Notes: generated by a model not told the origin, from the sequence alone. Shown: positions 1-6,576, numbered from the stretch's first letter. The stretch: 7,546 nt of DNA from Verrucomicrobiota bacterium (GCA_026397695.1 JAPLUJ010000478.1:1-7546); one strand, 5' to 3'. Numbers and translations are program-made.

Positions 1-512
1 AGCACCAGTTTCGCCACGCCTAACAGCACGCACTGGGTGGCGATGGCCTGGCCTGCACCTCCCCCCGCACCCGCAATGGCAACCTTGAGCCGGGCGAGCG
101 GCACTCCGAAATCCTCCGCGATCGCTCTAACGAATCCCGGCCCGTCGGTGTTGAACCCGCGCGTCGCGTCCTCATCAAAGCGCACCGTGTTGACCGCCCC
201 CAGCGCACGGGCTTCCAGATGGACCTCGCTGCAATTCGCCAGCGCGTCGAGTTTGTGCGGCACCGTTACGTTGCAGCCGATGAAACCGAGCGCCCGCATC
301 CGCGCAAATGCCAACGGAACTTGTCCCGGCTCCACTGCCAAGGGAATGTAGCGCACATCTATCCCGTTGGCATCCAGCGCCGGTTGATGCATCCGCGGCG
401 AGGCCGAGTGCGCCACCGGCCAGCCGATCACAGCCAACCGCGCGGGTTGGGCCGCACCGGCATCGAGTGCCTCCCGCGTGGCCAGATCCTGAAGTGTGTA
501 AACTTGTTGCAT
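1..512 (-). CDS. aroE: Shikimate dehydrogenase, 3' end beyond the window
   Basis: Reduces 3-dehydroshikimate to shikimate with NADPH in the aromatic amino acid pathway (cytosolic). About 170 residues are visible; the C-terminal part lies outside the window. The N-terminal substrate domain has IGWPVAHSASPRMH (about residues 29-42, the shikimate-binding serines), then GCNVTVPHK near residue 80 with the catalytic lysine, GAVNTV near 108 and GFNTDG near 120. The start of the NADP-binding Rossmann domain is the glycine-rich AGAGGGAGQA near 146. ATG at 512-510 is the only sensible start and gives about 28 residues before the first motif, a slightly long N-terminus. No Shine-Dalgarno is seen. It follows the gltX stop by 11 bases on the same strand, so co-transcription is likely. 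Rare codons GTT AGA (127-131) and TTA (20-24) fall inside the recurrent CTAAC word. Family assignment is secure; AroE versus an AroE-like paralogue cannot be settled from a partial protein. Confidence 0.93.
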   Translation of the reverse strand, partial: MQQVYTLQDLATREALDAGAAQPARLAVIGWPVAHSASPRMHQPALDANGIDVRYIPLAVEPGQVPLAFARMRALGFIGCNVTVPHKLDALANCSEVHLEARALGAVNTVRFDEDATRGFNTDGPGFVRAIAEDFGVPLARLKVAIAGAGGGAGQAIATQCVLLGVAKLV

Positions 513-523
513 CGCCGTGTTTG

Positions 524-1834
524 TTAGAGCATTGCGGCAAACCGGCGAACGCGTGCCGTGCAACGTTCCTGCCCCAGGAGGTTGAGCATAACACCGAGGT
601 CCGGACCGTGAGCGCGACCCGATAGGGCGACGCGCAAGGGAAACATCAACTGCCCCGGCTTGGTGCCGGCGGCCTTCGCCGTTGCGTTGAGCACCGCCTT
701 CGCGGCATCCGCGGACCAAGCGGATATCCCGTCGAATCCTGCCGCAAGATCACCTAACAATTCTTTCGCCGCCCCGTTGCCGCGCACTTTCACCACGGTT
801 TCCCCGTCGTAGGAATACTCATCCAGCAACAGGAAGTCCACCGCCGGCGGCACCTCGCCTAGCAGGCGCACCTTGTCCTTCACGGCGGCCATCACCGCCG
901 CGAAGTTGGCCGACACCGGCAGCCCGGCAGCTACCACGAACGGTTGTGCCGCCAAAGTGAAATCCGCCATACTCATCGACATGAGGTGTTGTTGGTTGAC
1001 CCACTTGCATTTGTCAAAATCGAAGCGGCCAGGCGCACGGTTCACGTTCTCCAGCGCAAAGCGATCCACCAGTTCCGCCAGAGTGAAGATCTCCTCGTCG
1101 GTCTTCGACGACCACCCTAACAGCGCGATGAAATTCACCACCGCGCCCGGCAGAAACCCCTGGCGCGGATAATCATCGACGGCCGCGCCCGCATCGCGCT
1201 TCGACATCTTCGAGCCGTCCGGATTGAGGATCAGCGGGATGTGCGCGTAATGCGGGGGAGTGCCGCCCAGCGCCGCGATGAGCTGCAGGTGCTTGGGCGT
1301 ATTCATCAGGTGGTCCTCGCCGCGGATGACATGGGTGATCTCCATTTCCAAATCGTCCACCACATTCACAAAATGGAACACATAGGAACCGTCCGTGCGC
1401 TTCACCACCATGTCCGGCGTGTTCGCCTCGTCGCGGTAATCGATGGTCACCTCGCCGCATACCAGATCCCGCATCGTCACCGGCTTGCGCTCGAAACGAA
1501 AACGCCACGCGCCGTCATCCTGATAGACACGCCCGGCCGCCACCAGTTTCGCGAACCACGCGTCGTAGATGGCCCTCCGCTCGCTCTGGAAATACGGGCC
1601 GTGCTTGCCGCCCTTGCCCGGTCCCTCGTCCCATTCGAGTCCCAGCCAGTTCAGACCGTCAATGATTGCCTGCTTGGCGGCGGCGGTGTTGCGTGCCTCA
1701 TCGGTATCCTCCACCCGCAGAATGAAGGTCCCTTCGTGCTTGCGGGCAAACAACCAGTTGAACAATGCGGTGCGCGCCCCGCCGACATGCAGGTAGCCGG
1801 TGGGCGATGGAGCAAAGCGGACGCGAACGGTCAT
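524..1834 (-). CDS. gltX: Glutamyl-tRNA synthetase, compact form
   Basis: Charges tRNA(Glu) with glutamate in the cytosol; Glu-tRNA also feeds protein synthesis and C5-pathway tetrapyrrole synthesis. 436 residues. Class I signatures are FAPSPTGYLHVGG (7-19, the HIGH-type motif), THVIRGEDHL (167-176) and GSKMSKRD (207-214, the KMSKS loop). The C-terminal anticodon-binding part ends in the usual style (PLRVALSGRAHGPDL, then LLGQERCTARVR). The family is usually about 465-500 residues. The shortfall lies between GRVY (about 101-104) and WRFRF (about 110-114), where other bacterial enzymes carry roughly 35-40 more residues, including the zinc-ligand cysteines when present; none remain here. I chose ATG at 1834 over an in-frame TTG 30 bases upstream because it places the HIGH motif at the normal distance. 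No clear ribosome site. The TAA stop sits inside a TGTTAG word. aroE follows by 11 bases. Confidence 0.95.
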   Translation of the reverse strand: MTVRVRFAPSPTGYLHVGGARTALFNWLFARKHEGTFILRVEDTDEARNTAAAKQAIIDGLNWLGLEWDEGPGKGGKHGPYFQSERRAIYDAWFAKLVAAGRVYQDDGAWRFRFERKPVTMRDLVCGEVTIDYRDEANTPDMVVKRTDGSYVFHFVNVVDDLEMEITHVIRGEDHLMNTPKHLQLIAALGGTPPHYAHIPLILNPDGSKMSKRDAGAAVDDYPRQGFLPGAVVNFIALLGWSSKTDEEIFTLAELVDRFALENVNRAPGRFDFDKCKWVNQQHLMSMSMADFTLAAQPFVVAAGLPVSANFAAVMAAVKDKVRLLGEVPPAVDFLLLDEYSYDGETVVKVRGNGAAKELLGDLAAGFDGISAWSADAAKAVLNATAKAAGTKPGQLMFPLRVALSGRAHGPDLGVMLNLLGQERCTARVRRFAAML

Positions 1835-1890
1835 GCGCAGGGTGTAAGCCGTGCAACCGCCCAAGTCCAGAGTGCATCAATCAAAATAAA

Positions 1891-2142
1891 GGGACAGAGA
1901 AATGGTGGCTACTGGAGCAGAGCCGGGATGTGGCGCTGGGGAAGATGTTGCGTTGTCGTGTTAGATATTTCAAGGACGGCGCGGTGATCGGGAGCCGGGG
2001 GTTTGTGGATGAGGTGTTCCGATTGTGCCGGGACCGGTTCGGCGGGACGCGCAAAGACGGCGCGCGAAGATGGCGCGGCAGTGGCGCGGCCGCAGCGGGC
2101 ACGCTGTGGAGTGCGCGAGATTTACAGAAGGGGATCTTTTAA
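1891..2142 (+). pseudogene. 3' remnant of a REP-associated (Y1/IS200-like) transposase
   Basis: A plus-strand frame open to TAA at 2140-2142 encodes LGKMLRCRVRYFKDGAVIGS, then RGFVDEVF, DRFGGTRKDGARR and a tail LWSARDLQKGIF. This order (a CRVRYF-DG-GS segment, FV-E-F, FG-KRK-GAR, W-RDL) matches, from memory, the C-terminus of RAYT-type Y1 transposases common in Verrucomicrobiota. The catalytic N-terminal part (HUH histidines and the tyrosine) is absent: the frame runs back into antisense of gltX with no ATG in a suitable place. I treat it as a truncated, inactive fragment; the upstream breakpoint is uncertain and 1891 is only where the frame begins to look transposase-like. It fills most of the 367-base gap between the divergent gltX and the Ahb-like gene; 1835-1890 and 2143-2201 hold no recognisable gene and must contain those genes' promoters, for which I see no convincing -35/-10 pair. 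REP-like palindromes lie 1.1 kb downstream. Confidence 0.55.
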
Positions 2143-2201
2143 TAATCTGGAATACAGTCCGGGCTTTTGCTCAGGTGAGAACGTGTTAAGTTTCCACCGA
2201 G

Positions 2202-3242
2202 ATGAACGCCGCGACCAATGTCACTGATGCCGCACTGCTGGGATTTATGCAGGAAACCGTGCCTTTTTCGGAACGACCGTTCGCGGATCTCGGAAAACTT
2301 TGCGGTCTAACGGAAAGGGCAACCCTGGCACGGGTGCAATCCTTGAAAGAGGATAAAGTGATCCGCCAGATCAGCGCGATTTTCGACACCCGCAGCCTCG
2401 GCTACGCGTCCAGCCTGGTGGCGGCCAGGATCGCACCTGAGCTGCTAGACAAGGCGGTGGTCGTGATCAATTCCCATCCGGGGGTGAGCCACAACTATCT
2501 GCGCAACCATACATTCAACCTTTGGTATACCATTGCCGTGCCGCCCACCAGCCGGCTGGGACTAGAGGGAACCGTGGATCGATTGCACCGACTATCAGGC
2601 GCGGAATCCACCCGCCTGCTGCCGACCCTCCGGCTATTCAAGATCGGCGTGCACTTCGATATCGATGGCTCGTCCCAACCGGACGCCCAGGCGGCTCCCG
2701 CCTACACCGAGGCCAACCGATTGGATGCCGGTCCGCTGACCGCCAGGGAAATTGAATTCGTACGCGTCATGCAACGCGACCTGGCGCTGGTTCCGGAGCC
2801 GTTCGTGGCGGTGGCGGAGGAACTCGGCATGTCGTTCGCGGATGCGGCGGCGATGCACCAACAGTTCCTAACATCCGGTCGGATGCGGCGTTTCGCGGCG
2901 GTGTTGCATCATCGCAAGGCGGGCTTCGGCGCGAATGCGATGGGCGTCTGGGCCGGTCCGGCGGATGACCCGCAGGCCTTGCAGCGCCTCGGGGAAACGA
3001 TGGCGGGATTCCGCGCGGTGAGTCATTGCTATCAGCGCCCGAGTTATCCGGAGTGGCCGTATAATCTCTTCACCATGGTCCACGGCAGGAATGAGGAGGA
3101 ATGCGAGCAAACTCTAACAGCAATAGCCGCAGCCACCGGCATCAAGGACCACCACGCGCTCTATTCCACCAAGGAGTTCAAAAAGGTACGCGTGCGCTAT
3201 TTCACCGATGATGAGGCGCGCTGGGAAAGCGAGATGGCCTGA
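2202..3242 (+). CDS. Two-domain siroheme decarboxylase-like protein (AhbA/AhbB, NirDLGH type; Lrp/AsnC fold)
   Basis: 346 residues made of two tandem Lrp/AsnC-like halves. The first half (about 10-160) has a winged-helix part (25-65) and then SHPGVSHNYLRNHTFNLWYT (91-110). The second half (about 176-346) repeats the plan with RMRRFAAVLHHRKAGFGANA (227-246), AVSHCYQRPSYPEWPYNLFT (272-291), MVHG (292-295) and STKEFKKVRVRYF near 322-334. The paired SH-Y-R segments and the PEWPYNLFTMVHG stretch are hallmarks of AhbA/AhbB and NirD/L/G/H proteins, which decarboxylate siroheme to 12,18-didecarboxysiroheme in the alternative haem or haem d1 routes; they are often mis-annotated as Lrp/AsnC regulators. 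His97, His103, His275 and His294 are candidates for haem-iron binding or catalysis (inference). AhbA and AhbB are usually separate subunits, so this is a fused pair. ATG at 2202 has only a weak GAG upstream. No other haem genes are nearby, so the pathway cannot be confirmed here. Confidence 0.83.
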   Translation: MNAATNVTDAALLGFMQETVPFSERPFADLGKLCGLTERATLARVQSLKEDKVIRQISAIFDTRSLGYASSLVAARIAPELLDKAVVVINSHPGVSHNYLRNHTFNLWYTIAVPPTSRLGLEGTVDRLHRLSGAESTRLLPTLRLFKIGVHFDIDGSSQPDAQAAPAYTEANRLDAGPLTAREIEFVRVMQRDLALVPEPFVAVAEELGMSFADAAAMHQQFLTSGRMRRFAAVLHHRKAGFGANAMGVWAGPADDPQALQRLGETMAGFRAVSHCYQRPSYPEWPYNLFTMVHGRNEEECEQTLTAIAAATGIKDHHALYSTKEFKKVRVRYFTDDEARWESEMA

Positions 3243-3244
3243 AG

Positions 3245-3351
3245 GTGGCGGCGGTTTGCAACCGCCATGCCAAGTTTTCATGATCCCGTTTGCCTGACAG
3301 GCCTGATCTAACATGCTTGCGGAGGGTCTTGGCGGGGGAAACCGCCGCCAC
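3245..3351. repeat. Inverted pair of REP-like palindromes (BIME-like) between convergent genes
   Basis: GTGGCGGCGGTTT at 3245-3257 is exactly reverse-complemented at 3339-3351. Each copy forms its own hairpin next to the outer GTGGC tag: GGCGGTT/AACCGCC with loop TGC (3250-3266), and on the other strand GGCGG/CCGCC (3331-3346). Inner arms GCCAAG (3269-3274) and CTTGGC (3328-3333) extend the dyad, and a small GCCT/AGGC hairpin lies near 3292-3302. A GTGG-type tetranucleotide at the foot of a short GC stem is the layout of REP elements mobilised by RAYTs. The pair fills the whole gap between the Ahb-like stop (3242) and the prfB stop (3355), so it may also end transcription from both sides. Confidence 0.7.
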
Positions 3352-3354
3352 TTT

Positions 3355-4495
3355 TCACTCATCCTCGTCCTTGGCACCCTTGACGCGGACCTTGCCACGG
3401 AGTTTGGCTTCGATGAAAGAGTCGAGATTGCCATCCATCACGTCCTGGATGCTGCCGGACTCCTCGCCGGTGCGCAGGTCGAGCACTTTCTGATAGGGCT
3501 GGAAGACATAGGAGCGGATCTGATATCCCCACGAGACATCGCCCTTTTCGCCGTAGGCGCGGTCGGCGTCGGCTTTTTGCTTGTCTTCCTCGATGGTATA
3601 GAGTTTGGCCTTGAGGATCTGATAGGCGAGTTCACGGTTCTGGCCTTGGGTGCGTGCGGCGGTGGAGCGGATGAGGATGCCGCTGGGAAGATGGCGCAGG
3701 ATGACGGCGGTTTCCACCTTGTTGACGTTCTGGCCGCCCTTGCCGCCGGAACGGGTGGTGGTGATTTCGACGTCCTTCTCGTTGATCTCGATATGGATTT
3801 CCTTGGAGACCTCCGGGGTTGCGTCGATCGAGGCGAACGAGGTATGGCGCTTGGCGTTCGAGTCGAACGGCGATATTCTAACAAGCCTGTGGACGCCGCG
3901 TTCATTCTTGAGAAATCCGTAGGCATAGTCGCCGGTGATTTTGAGGGTGGCGGTGCGCAGGCCCGCTTCATCGCCGTCCTGCCAGTCTAACGTCTCGACG
4001 GTGTAGCCCTTGCGCTCGGCCCAGCGGGTATACATGCGGTGGAGCATCTGCGCCCAATCGCAGGCTTCGGTGCCGCCCGCGCCTGCGGAAATAACCAGGA
4101 AACACGGCGAGATATCACTCGGTTGGTCGAGCAGGGTGAGCAGTTCGTACGATCGGATGTCGTCTTCCAGACCCTTGGCATTAGCAAGGGCCTCGCGGGC
4201 CAGGTCGGCATCGTCGAATTCCTTGGCGAGCGACACTCCTTCGTCGATGTCCGCCACGCGCGCTTCGAGTTTCAGGAACGCCCCGAGTTTTTTCTTCAGG
4301 CCCGCGGCTTTGGAACTGATCGACTTCGCCTTGTCGGCATCATTCCAGAACCCGGGCGCACCCATGGCTTCCTCGAGGGTGTGGATTTCGTTTGTTAGGG
4401 ACGGGACGTCAAAGATACCTCCTGAGTTTCGACAAGCGGTTTTTCAGGCCGGTCGTGTCGAGCGCCAGAAGGTCAGCGGTGGGAAGTGAGGACAT
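3355..4495 (-). CDS. prfB: Peptide chain release factor 2, with +1 programmed frameshift
   Basis: Recognises UGA/UAA at the ribosomal A site and triggers release of the finished peptide. The gene is two frames. 28 codons run from ATG 4495 to CTT 4414-4412, then an in-frame TGA (4411-4409); a +1 shift reads CTT then GAC (4410-4408) and continues to TGA at 3357-3355. The joined product is 379 residues. SPF, the stop-codon recognition tripeptide of RF2, is at 208-210, and GGQ, the peptidyl-transferase motif (in [15 protein letters not shown]), at 253-255, close to their places in the E. coli protein (205-207 and 250-252), which supports this start. An annotation beginning at the internal ATG 4365 would lose 43 residues. 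No Shine-Dalgarno precedes ATG 4495; the upstream 50 bases show no clear promoter and begin with a strong hairpin. The 3' end abuts the REP pair. Regulation is autogenous: low RF2 lets the ribosome pause at UGA and shift. Confidence 0.96.
4408..4423 (-). promoter_or_regulatory. RF2 programmed +1 frameshift signal
   Basis: Read on the minus strand the site is AGGAGG TAT CTT TGA C. It has an internal Shine-Dalgarno-like AGGAGG (4423-4418), a three-base spacer, the slippery CTT, the TGA stop and the following C that weakens termination. This is the canonical prfB shift site; the E. coli one has AGGGGG TAT CTT TGA C. Frames on the two sides join only through a +1 shift here, giving RRYL-DVPSL. 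Confidence 0.97.
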
Positions 4496-4545
4496 GCGGG
4501 CGACAGCAAACGCCATCCCGCGCCCTGAAGCAAGACGGATCCCGT

Positions 4546-4589
4546 GCTTTACCAATGATTGAAGCGACCGCATCAATCATTGGTAAAGC
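4546..4589. repeat. Perfect 17-bp inverted repeat (strong hairpin), possible terminator
   Basis: GCTTTACCAATGATTGA at 4546-4562 is exactly complementary to 4573-4589 around a 10-base loop (AGCGACCGCA). The stem is far more AT-rich than its surroundings. On the minus strand it starts 13 bases after the stop of the possible small ORF and ends 50 bases before prfB, so it could end or protect the upstream membrane-protein transcript. Neither side has a T-run, so a classical intrinsic terminator is not shown. A dyad operator for prfB or a remnant of a small inverted-repeat element are alternatives. Confidence 0.88.
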
Positions 4590-4602
4590 TGGCGTGCGGA
4601 TA

Positions 4603-4824
4603 TCACAGCAACTCCTCGAGCCAGGAGCGGAACTCGGGGTCCATGGGGCGCGGGTTGCGAACCGTCGACGCGGGAGCAATGGGCAATACAGTCTGTTCTG
4701 TACCGATTTGGCTCATGGATGGCGCCGGGCAGGATGCCCGGGCCACTTGGGGCGCGGCGCACGGGGACAACACCGCTGTGGCGGGAAAAGCGCGTCCACC
4801 GGCAACCTCGTGGATGGATTTCAT
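4603..4824 (-). CDS. Possible small protein of 73 residues, translationally coupled
   Basis: ATG at 4824-4822 overlaps the TGA of the preceding membrane-protein gene (ATGA), the same arrangement that joins the two larger genes upstream. This is the main reason to believe it. The product starts MKSIHEVAGG, has a low-complexity Ala/Pro/Ser middle, and ends MDPEFRSWLEELL. I recognise no family. The middle contains a translated palindrome (ARASCPA, from 4725-4741), of a kind that often invades short reading frames, so the original gene may have been enlarged or broken, or only the last part (from an internal ATG) may be real. A strong hairpin follows its stop. Existence is uncertain; the rest of 4496-4820 holds no other supportable gene. 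Confidence 0.38.
   Translation of the reverse strand: MKSIHEVAGGRAFPATAVLSPCAAPQVARASCPAPSMSQIGTEQTVLPIAPASTVRNPRPMDPEFRSWLEELL
4725..4741. repeat. Short GC palindrome of dispersed-repeat type
   Basis: CCGGGCA GGA TGCCCGG is a perfect 7-bp stem with a 3-base loop, followed by GCCACTTGG. The GGGCAGGATGCCCG-GCCAC style resembles a palindromic repeat I associate with Verrucomicrobiota and Planctomycetota genomes, often seen translated as GQDARAT or RASCPA. Only one copy is in the window, so its repeat status rests on memory. Confidence 0.45.
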
Positions 4825-5696
4825 CGCGAATCAGGGTTGATGGGATCGTTGCGGGAATTCCGCTCGCCACGTGAGGGACTGGTTTCGGCGGGAACGGGAG
4901 ACGTTGTGTTAGATGGTACCTTAGCCGACTGCATGGCAGGGGTGGGTGGTACGAGCGATTTGCCGAAGGTATCGCCCCAGTGTTGCAGGAAGAATTTTTT
5001 CTCCTGGGTGAGCAGCACCTCCGAGCGGCCGAGAATGGGGCGCAGCGAGGTGGTCATCTGCAGGGTGACTAACAGAAACACGCCGCTCCAGATCATCAGC
5101 GGGCCTTGCTGGGTGCCGCCGGTGGTGGCAATGACGGACTTGAGAAAACGCAGCGCGAAGCCCACCGCTATGATCCAGGAACCGACCGCCAGCGAGCCCA
5201 TGAAGCCGAACGAATCGGTGGATTCCGCGAAAATCCACACCGCCGGCGCGAAGCCTAACAGCAGCAGGCCCGCCAAGGCGAGCGCGCCGGCGAGACAGGC
5301 GGCGAGCTGCGCAATGGCCACGCGTGCCCCGGCCAATGTGGAGAATATATAAAGACTCGGGAAACAGATCACCCCGGAGAACAACAGCCCGGCGATGATT
5401 TTCGCGGGCGCGGCCCAGAGTTGCTCGTGTTTCGCGAAGCAGCCTAACACGAAGCCGAAAAGCAGGAAGGAAACCACCGCCATGAACGCGAAGCGTCCGG
5501 TCGCGCCGTGGTTGCCGTCGGCCAATCGCGCGACAAGGGCGTGGGGCCTGCGCAGCAGGGCTTCGAACAGGGATTTCATGTCGAGGATTTCCGGCAGCGG
5601 AGCTTCTAACGGAGGTGGGTGGGTGGTGGGGGAGGCTTGCGGCAGCGGGGCTTGCTGCGCCGGGGCTTGCATGGCGGGGGTGTCTTGTGGATTCAT
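4821..5696 (-). CDS. Multi-pass membrane protein, second of a related tandem pair
   Basis: 291 residues. A Pro/Gln/Ala-rich N-terminal segment (1-37) is followed by a short amphipathic stretch (MKSLFEALLRR, 40-50). About five hydrophobic segments follow (about 68-87, 98-120, 128-156, 165-185, 199-216), then QMTTSLRPILGR (213-224), EKKFFLQHW (232-240) and a polar Ser/Pro/Asn tail. The KIIAGLLFSGVICFPSLYIF segment (99-118) and the late Q...LRP..G motif match a widespread bacterial inner-membrane family of unknown function that I know from cyanobacteria and planctomycetes, sometimes labelled only by spurious domain names. ATG 5696 overlaps the TGA of the upstream gene by ATGA. The frame stays open farther upstream, but only as antisense-like sequence over the neighbour. 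Four TTA codons (5069, 5255, 5444, 5606) are all inside GTTAG. Its role is unknown; the ordered pairing suggests a heteromeric membrane complex. Confidence 0.86.
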   Translation of the reverse strand: MNPQDTPAMQAPAQQAPLPQASPTTHPPPLEAPLPEILDMKSLFEALLRRPHALVARLADGNHGATGRFAFMAVVSFLLFGFVLGCFAKHEQLWAAPAKIIAGLLFSGVICFPSLYIFSTLAGARVAIAQLAACLAGALALAGLLLLGFAPAVWIFAESTDSFGFMGSLAVGSWIIAVGFALRFLKSVIATTGGTQQGPLMIWSGVFLLVTLQMTTSLRPILGRSEVLLTQEKKFFLQHWGDTFGKSLVPPTPAMQSAKVPSNTTSPVPAETSPSRGERNSRNDPINPDSR

Positions 5697-6490
5697 GGTT
5701 GTGGGATGGTTTGATGGTTGGATTGGATGGCTCGTGCGATGGGAAGAATGAGAATGAGCAGAATCACTAACAGAGCGGGCACGCCGAAGCCGCCGGTGAT
5801 GTGATCGATGGATTTCCAGACGGCCTGATAGAAATTCCCGCGCAGCGGATCCGACCGGAGAAACTCGATCTCCAGCGCAGGCGTGCCGAAGAACGGCCGG
5901 AGGATCCACGAGAATTGCGCGCCGAGAAATCCATTGCCGCCGAGCCATGCCAGCAAAGTGGCCGTGGCGGCCGCCGGGGTGGGCGATTGCACCGCCAGCA
6001 AGCGGTGCAAATGGATGTTGGCAGCGATCCCGGCGAAACCGATTAGAAACGTGTGCGTCACCAGATAGGCGGCATGGGCGTGTTGCGCACCGGGCGAATC
6101 GGGCGGCGGCGCGTTCCATGCGAGTAACAGAGTGACGGGTGCCAACGAGCCGAGGATCACTCCCGCCAGCGCGAAGGCAGTGAGCAGGGCCAGCCACGAC
6201 TGGCGAAACCCGAGGCCGGTGCCGAGCAGCAAACCTAACAGCCCGTTGAGAAGCCCGTTGCAAATCAGCGTGAGCGCAACCAGAAGCGGGAGTTTCACCG
6301 CCACGTAGCCACCCATCACCGGATCCCGCCAATAACCGACGGTGAACCCGTAAAGCGCCAGCCCCGCGCAGGCGGTGAACGCCACCCAGAGCACCCGCCG
6401 GGCCGTGGGCGCATCGAGCCATCCGCGGTCCGGCTGGATCAACTGGTGCAGGGTCATGGAAGGGAATCTTACGCCCGATTGTGATGCCAT
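5693..6490 (-). CDS. Multi-pass membrane protein, first of a related tandem pair
   Basis: 265 residues with about six hydrophobic segments (about 31-51, 66-90, 97-125, 142-160, 178-196, 235-253). YWRDPVMGGYVAVKLPLL (53-70) and AQFSWILRPFFGTP (191-204) followed by GNFYQAV (218-224) are the recognisable motifs. The same plan (K-P-L-L before a hydrophobic pair, Q....LRP..G late) occurs in the next gene, so the two are probably distant paralogues of one uncharacterised inner-membrane family. The start is ATG 6490; an internal ATG at 6457 (MTLHQLIQP) fits a family-like N-terminus equally well, and neither has a Shine-Dalgarno. The stop overlaps the next start (ATGA). The 86-base gap at 6491-6576 is shared with a divergent plus-strand gene and must hold both promoters; I see no clear consensus. 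TTA codons at 5767 and 6235 are in GTTAG; one near 6122 is not. Confidence 0.86.
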   Translation of the reverse strand: MASQSGVRFPSMTLHQLIQPDRGWLDAPTARRVLWVAFTACAGLALYGFTVGYWRDPVMGGYVAVKLPLLVALTLICNGLLNGLLGLLLGTGLGFRQSWLALLTAFALAGVILGSLAPVTLLLAWNAPPPDSPGAQHAHAAYLVTHTFLIGFAGIAANIHLHRLLAVQSPTPAAATATLLAWLGGNGFLGAQFSWILRPFFGTPALEIEFLRSDPLRGNFYQAVWKSIDHITGGFGVPALLVILLILILPIARAIQSNHQTIPQP

Positions 6491-6576
6491 GATGCAGGCC
6501 GTGTGAGAAATTGGTGAATCCGTCAGGTGAGTTGGCGCTTGAATGTTCCGTCTTCACGCCTTAGTTCGGGGGCCGC

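Noticed and set aside
1241..1987. Plus-strand 248-codon frame opposite gltX
   Set aside because: Antisense shadow of the synthetase with no family resemblance; it ends within the transposase remnant in a different frame from the remnant itself.
2202..3242. Annotation as an Lrp/AsnC transcription regulator
   Set aside because: The fold is shared, but the duplicated halves and the HCYQRP-YPEWPYNLF-MVHG signature are those of siroheme decarboxylases.
3313..3990. Plus-strand 225-codon frame opposite prfB
   Set aside because: Its Gly/Val/Leu-rich appearance is the complement of prfB coding sequence. prfB has all its motifs, and the frame begins inside the REP region.
4473..4679. Near-identical peptides LPMIEATASIIGKA and LPMIDAVASIIGKA on opposite strands
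   Set aside because: This follows automatically from the 17-bp perfect palindrome read in both directions; it is not evidence of two genes.
4486..5352. Plus-strand 288-codon open frame
   Set aside because: It lies antisense to a well-supported membrane protein and the small ORF, has low-complexity Arg/Ala/Ser-rich sequence, no recognisable motif, and spans the hairpin and the operon junction; it is a GC-rich shadow frame.
5697..6557. Extension of the second membrane protein upstream to a 578-codon frame
   Set aside because: The extra part is an Arg/His/Pro-rich out-of-frame reading of the neighbouring membrane gene, whose own frame has helices and family motifs. The ATGA overlap at 5693-5696 is the better start.
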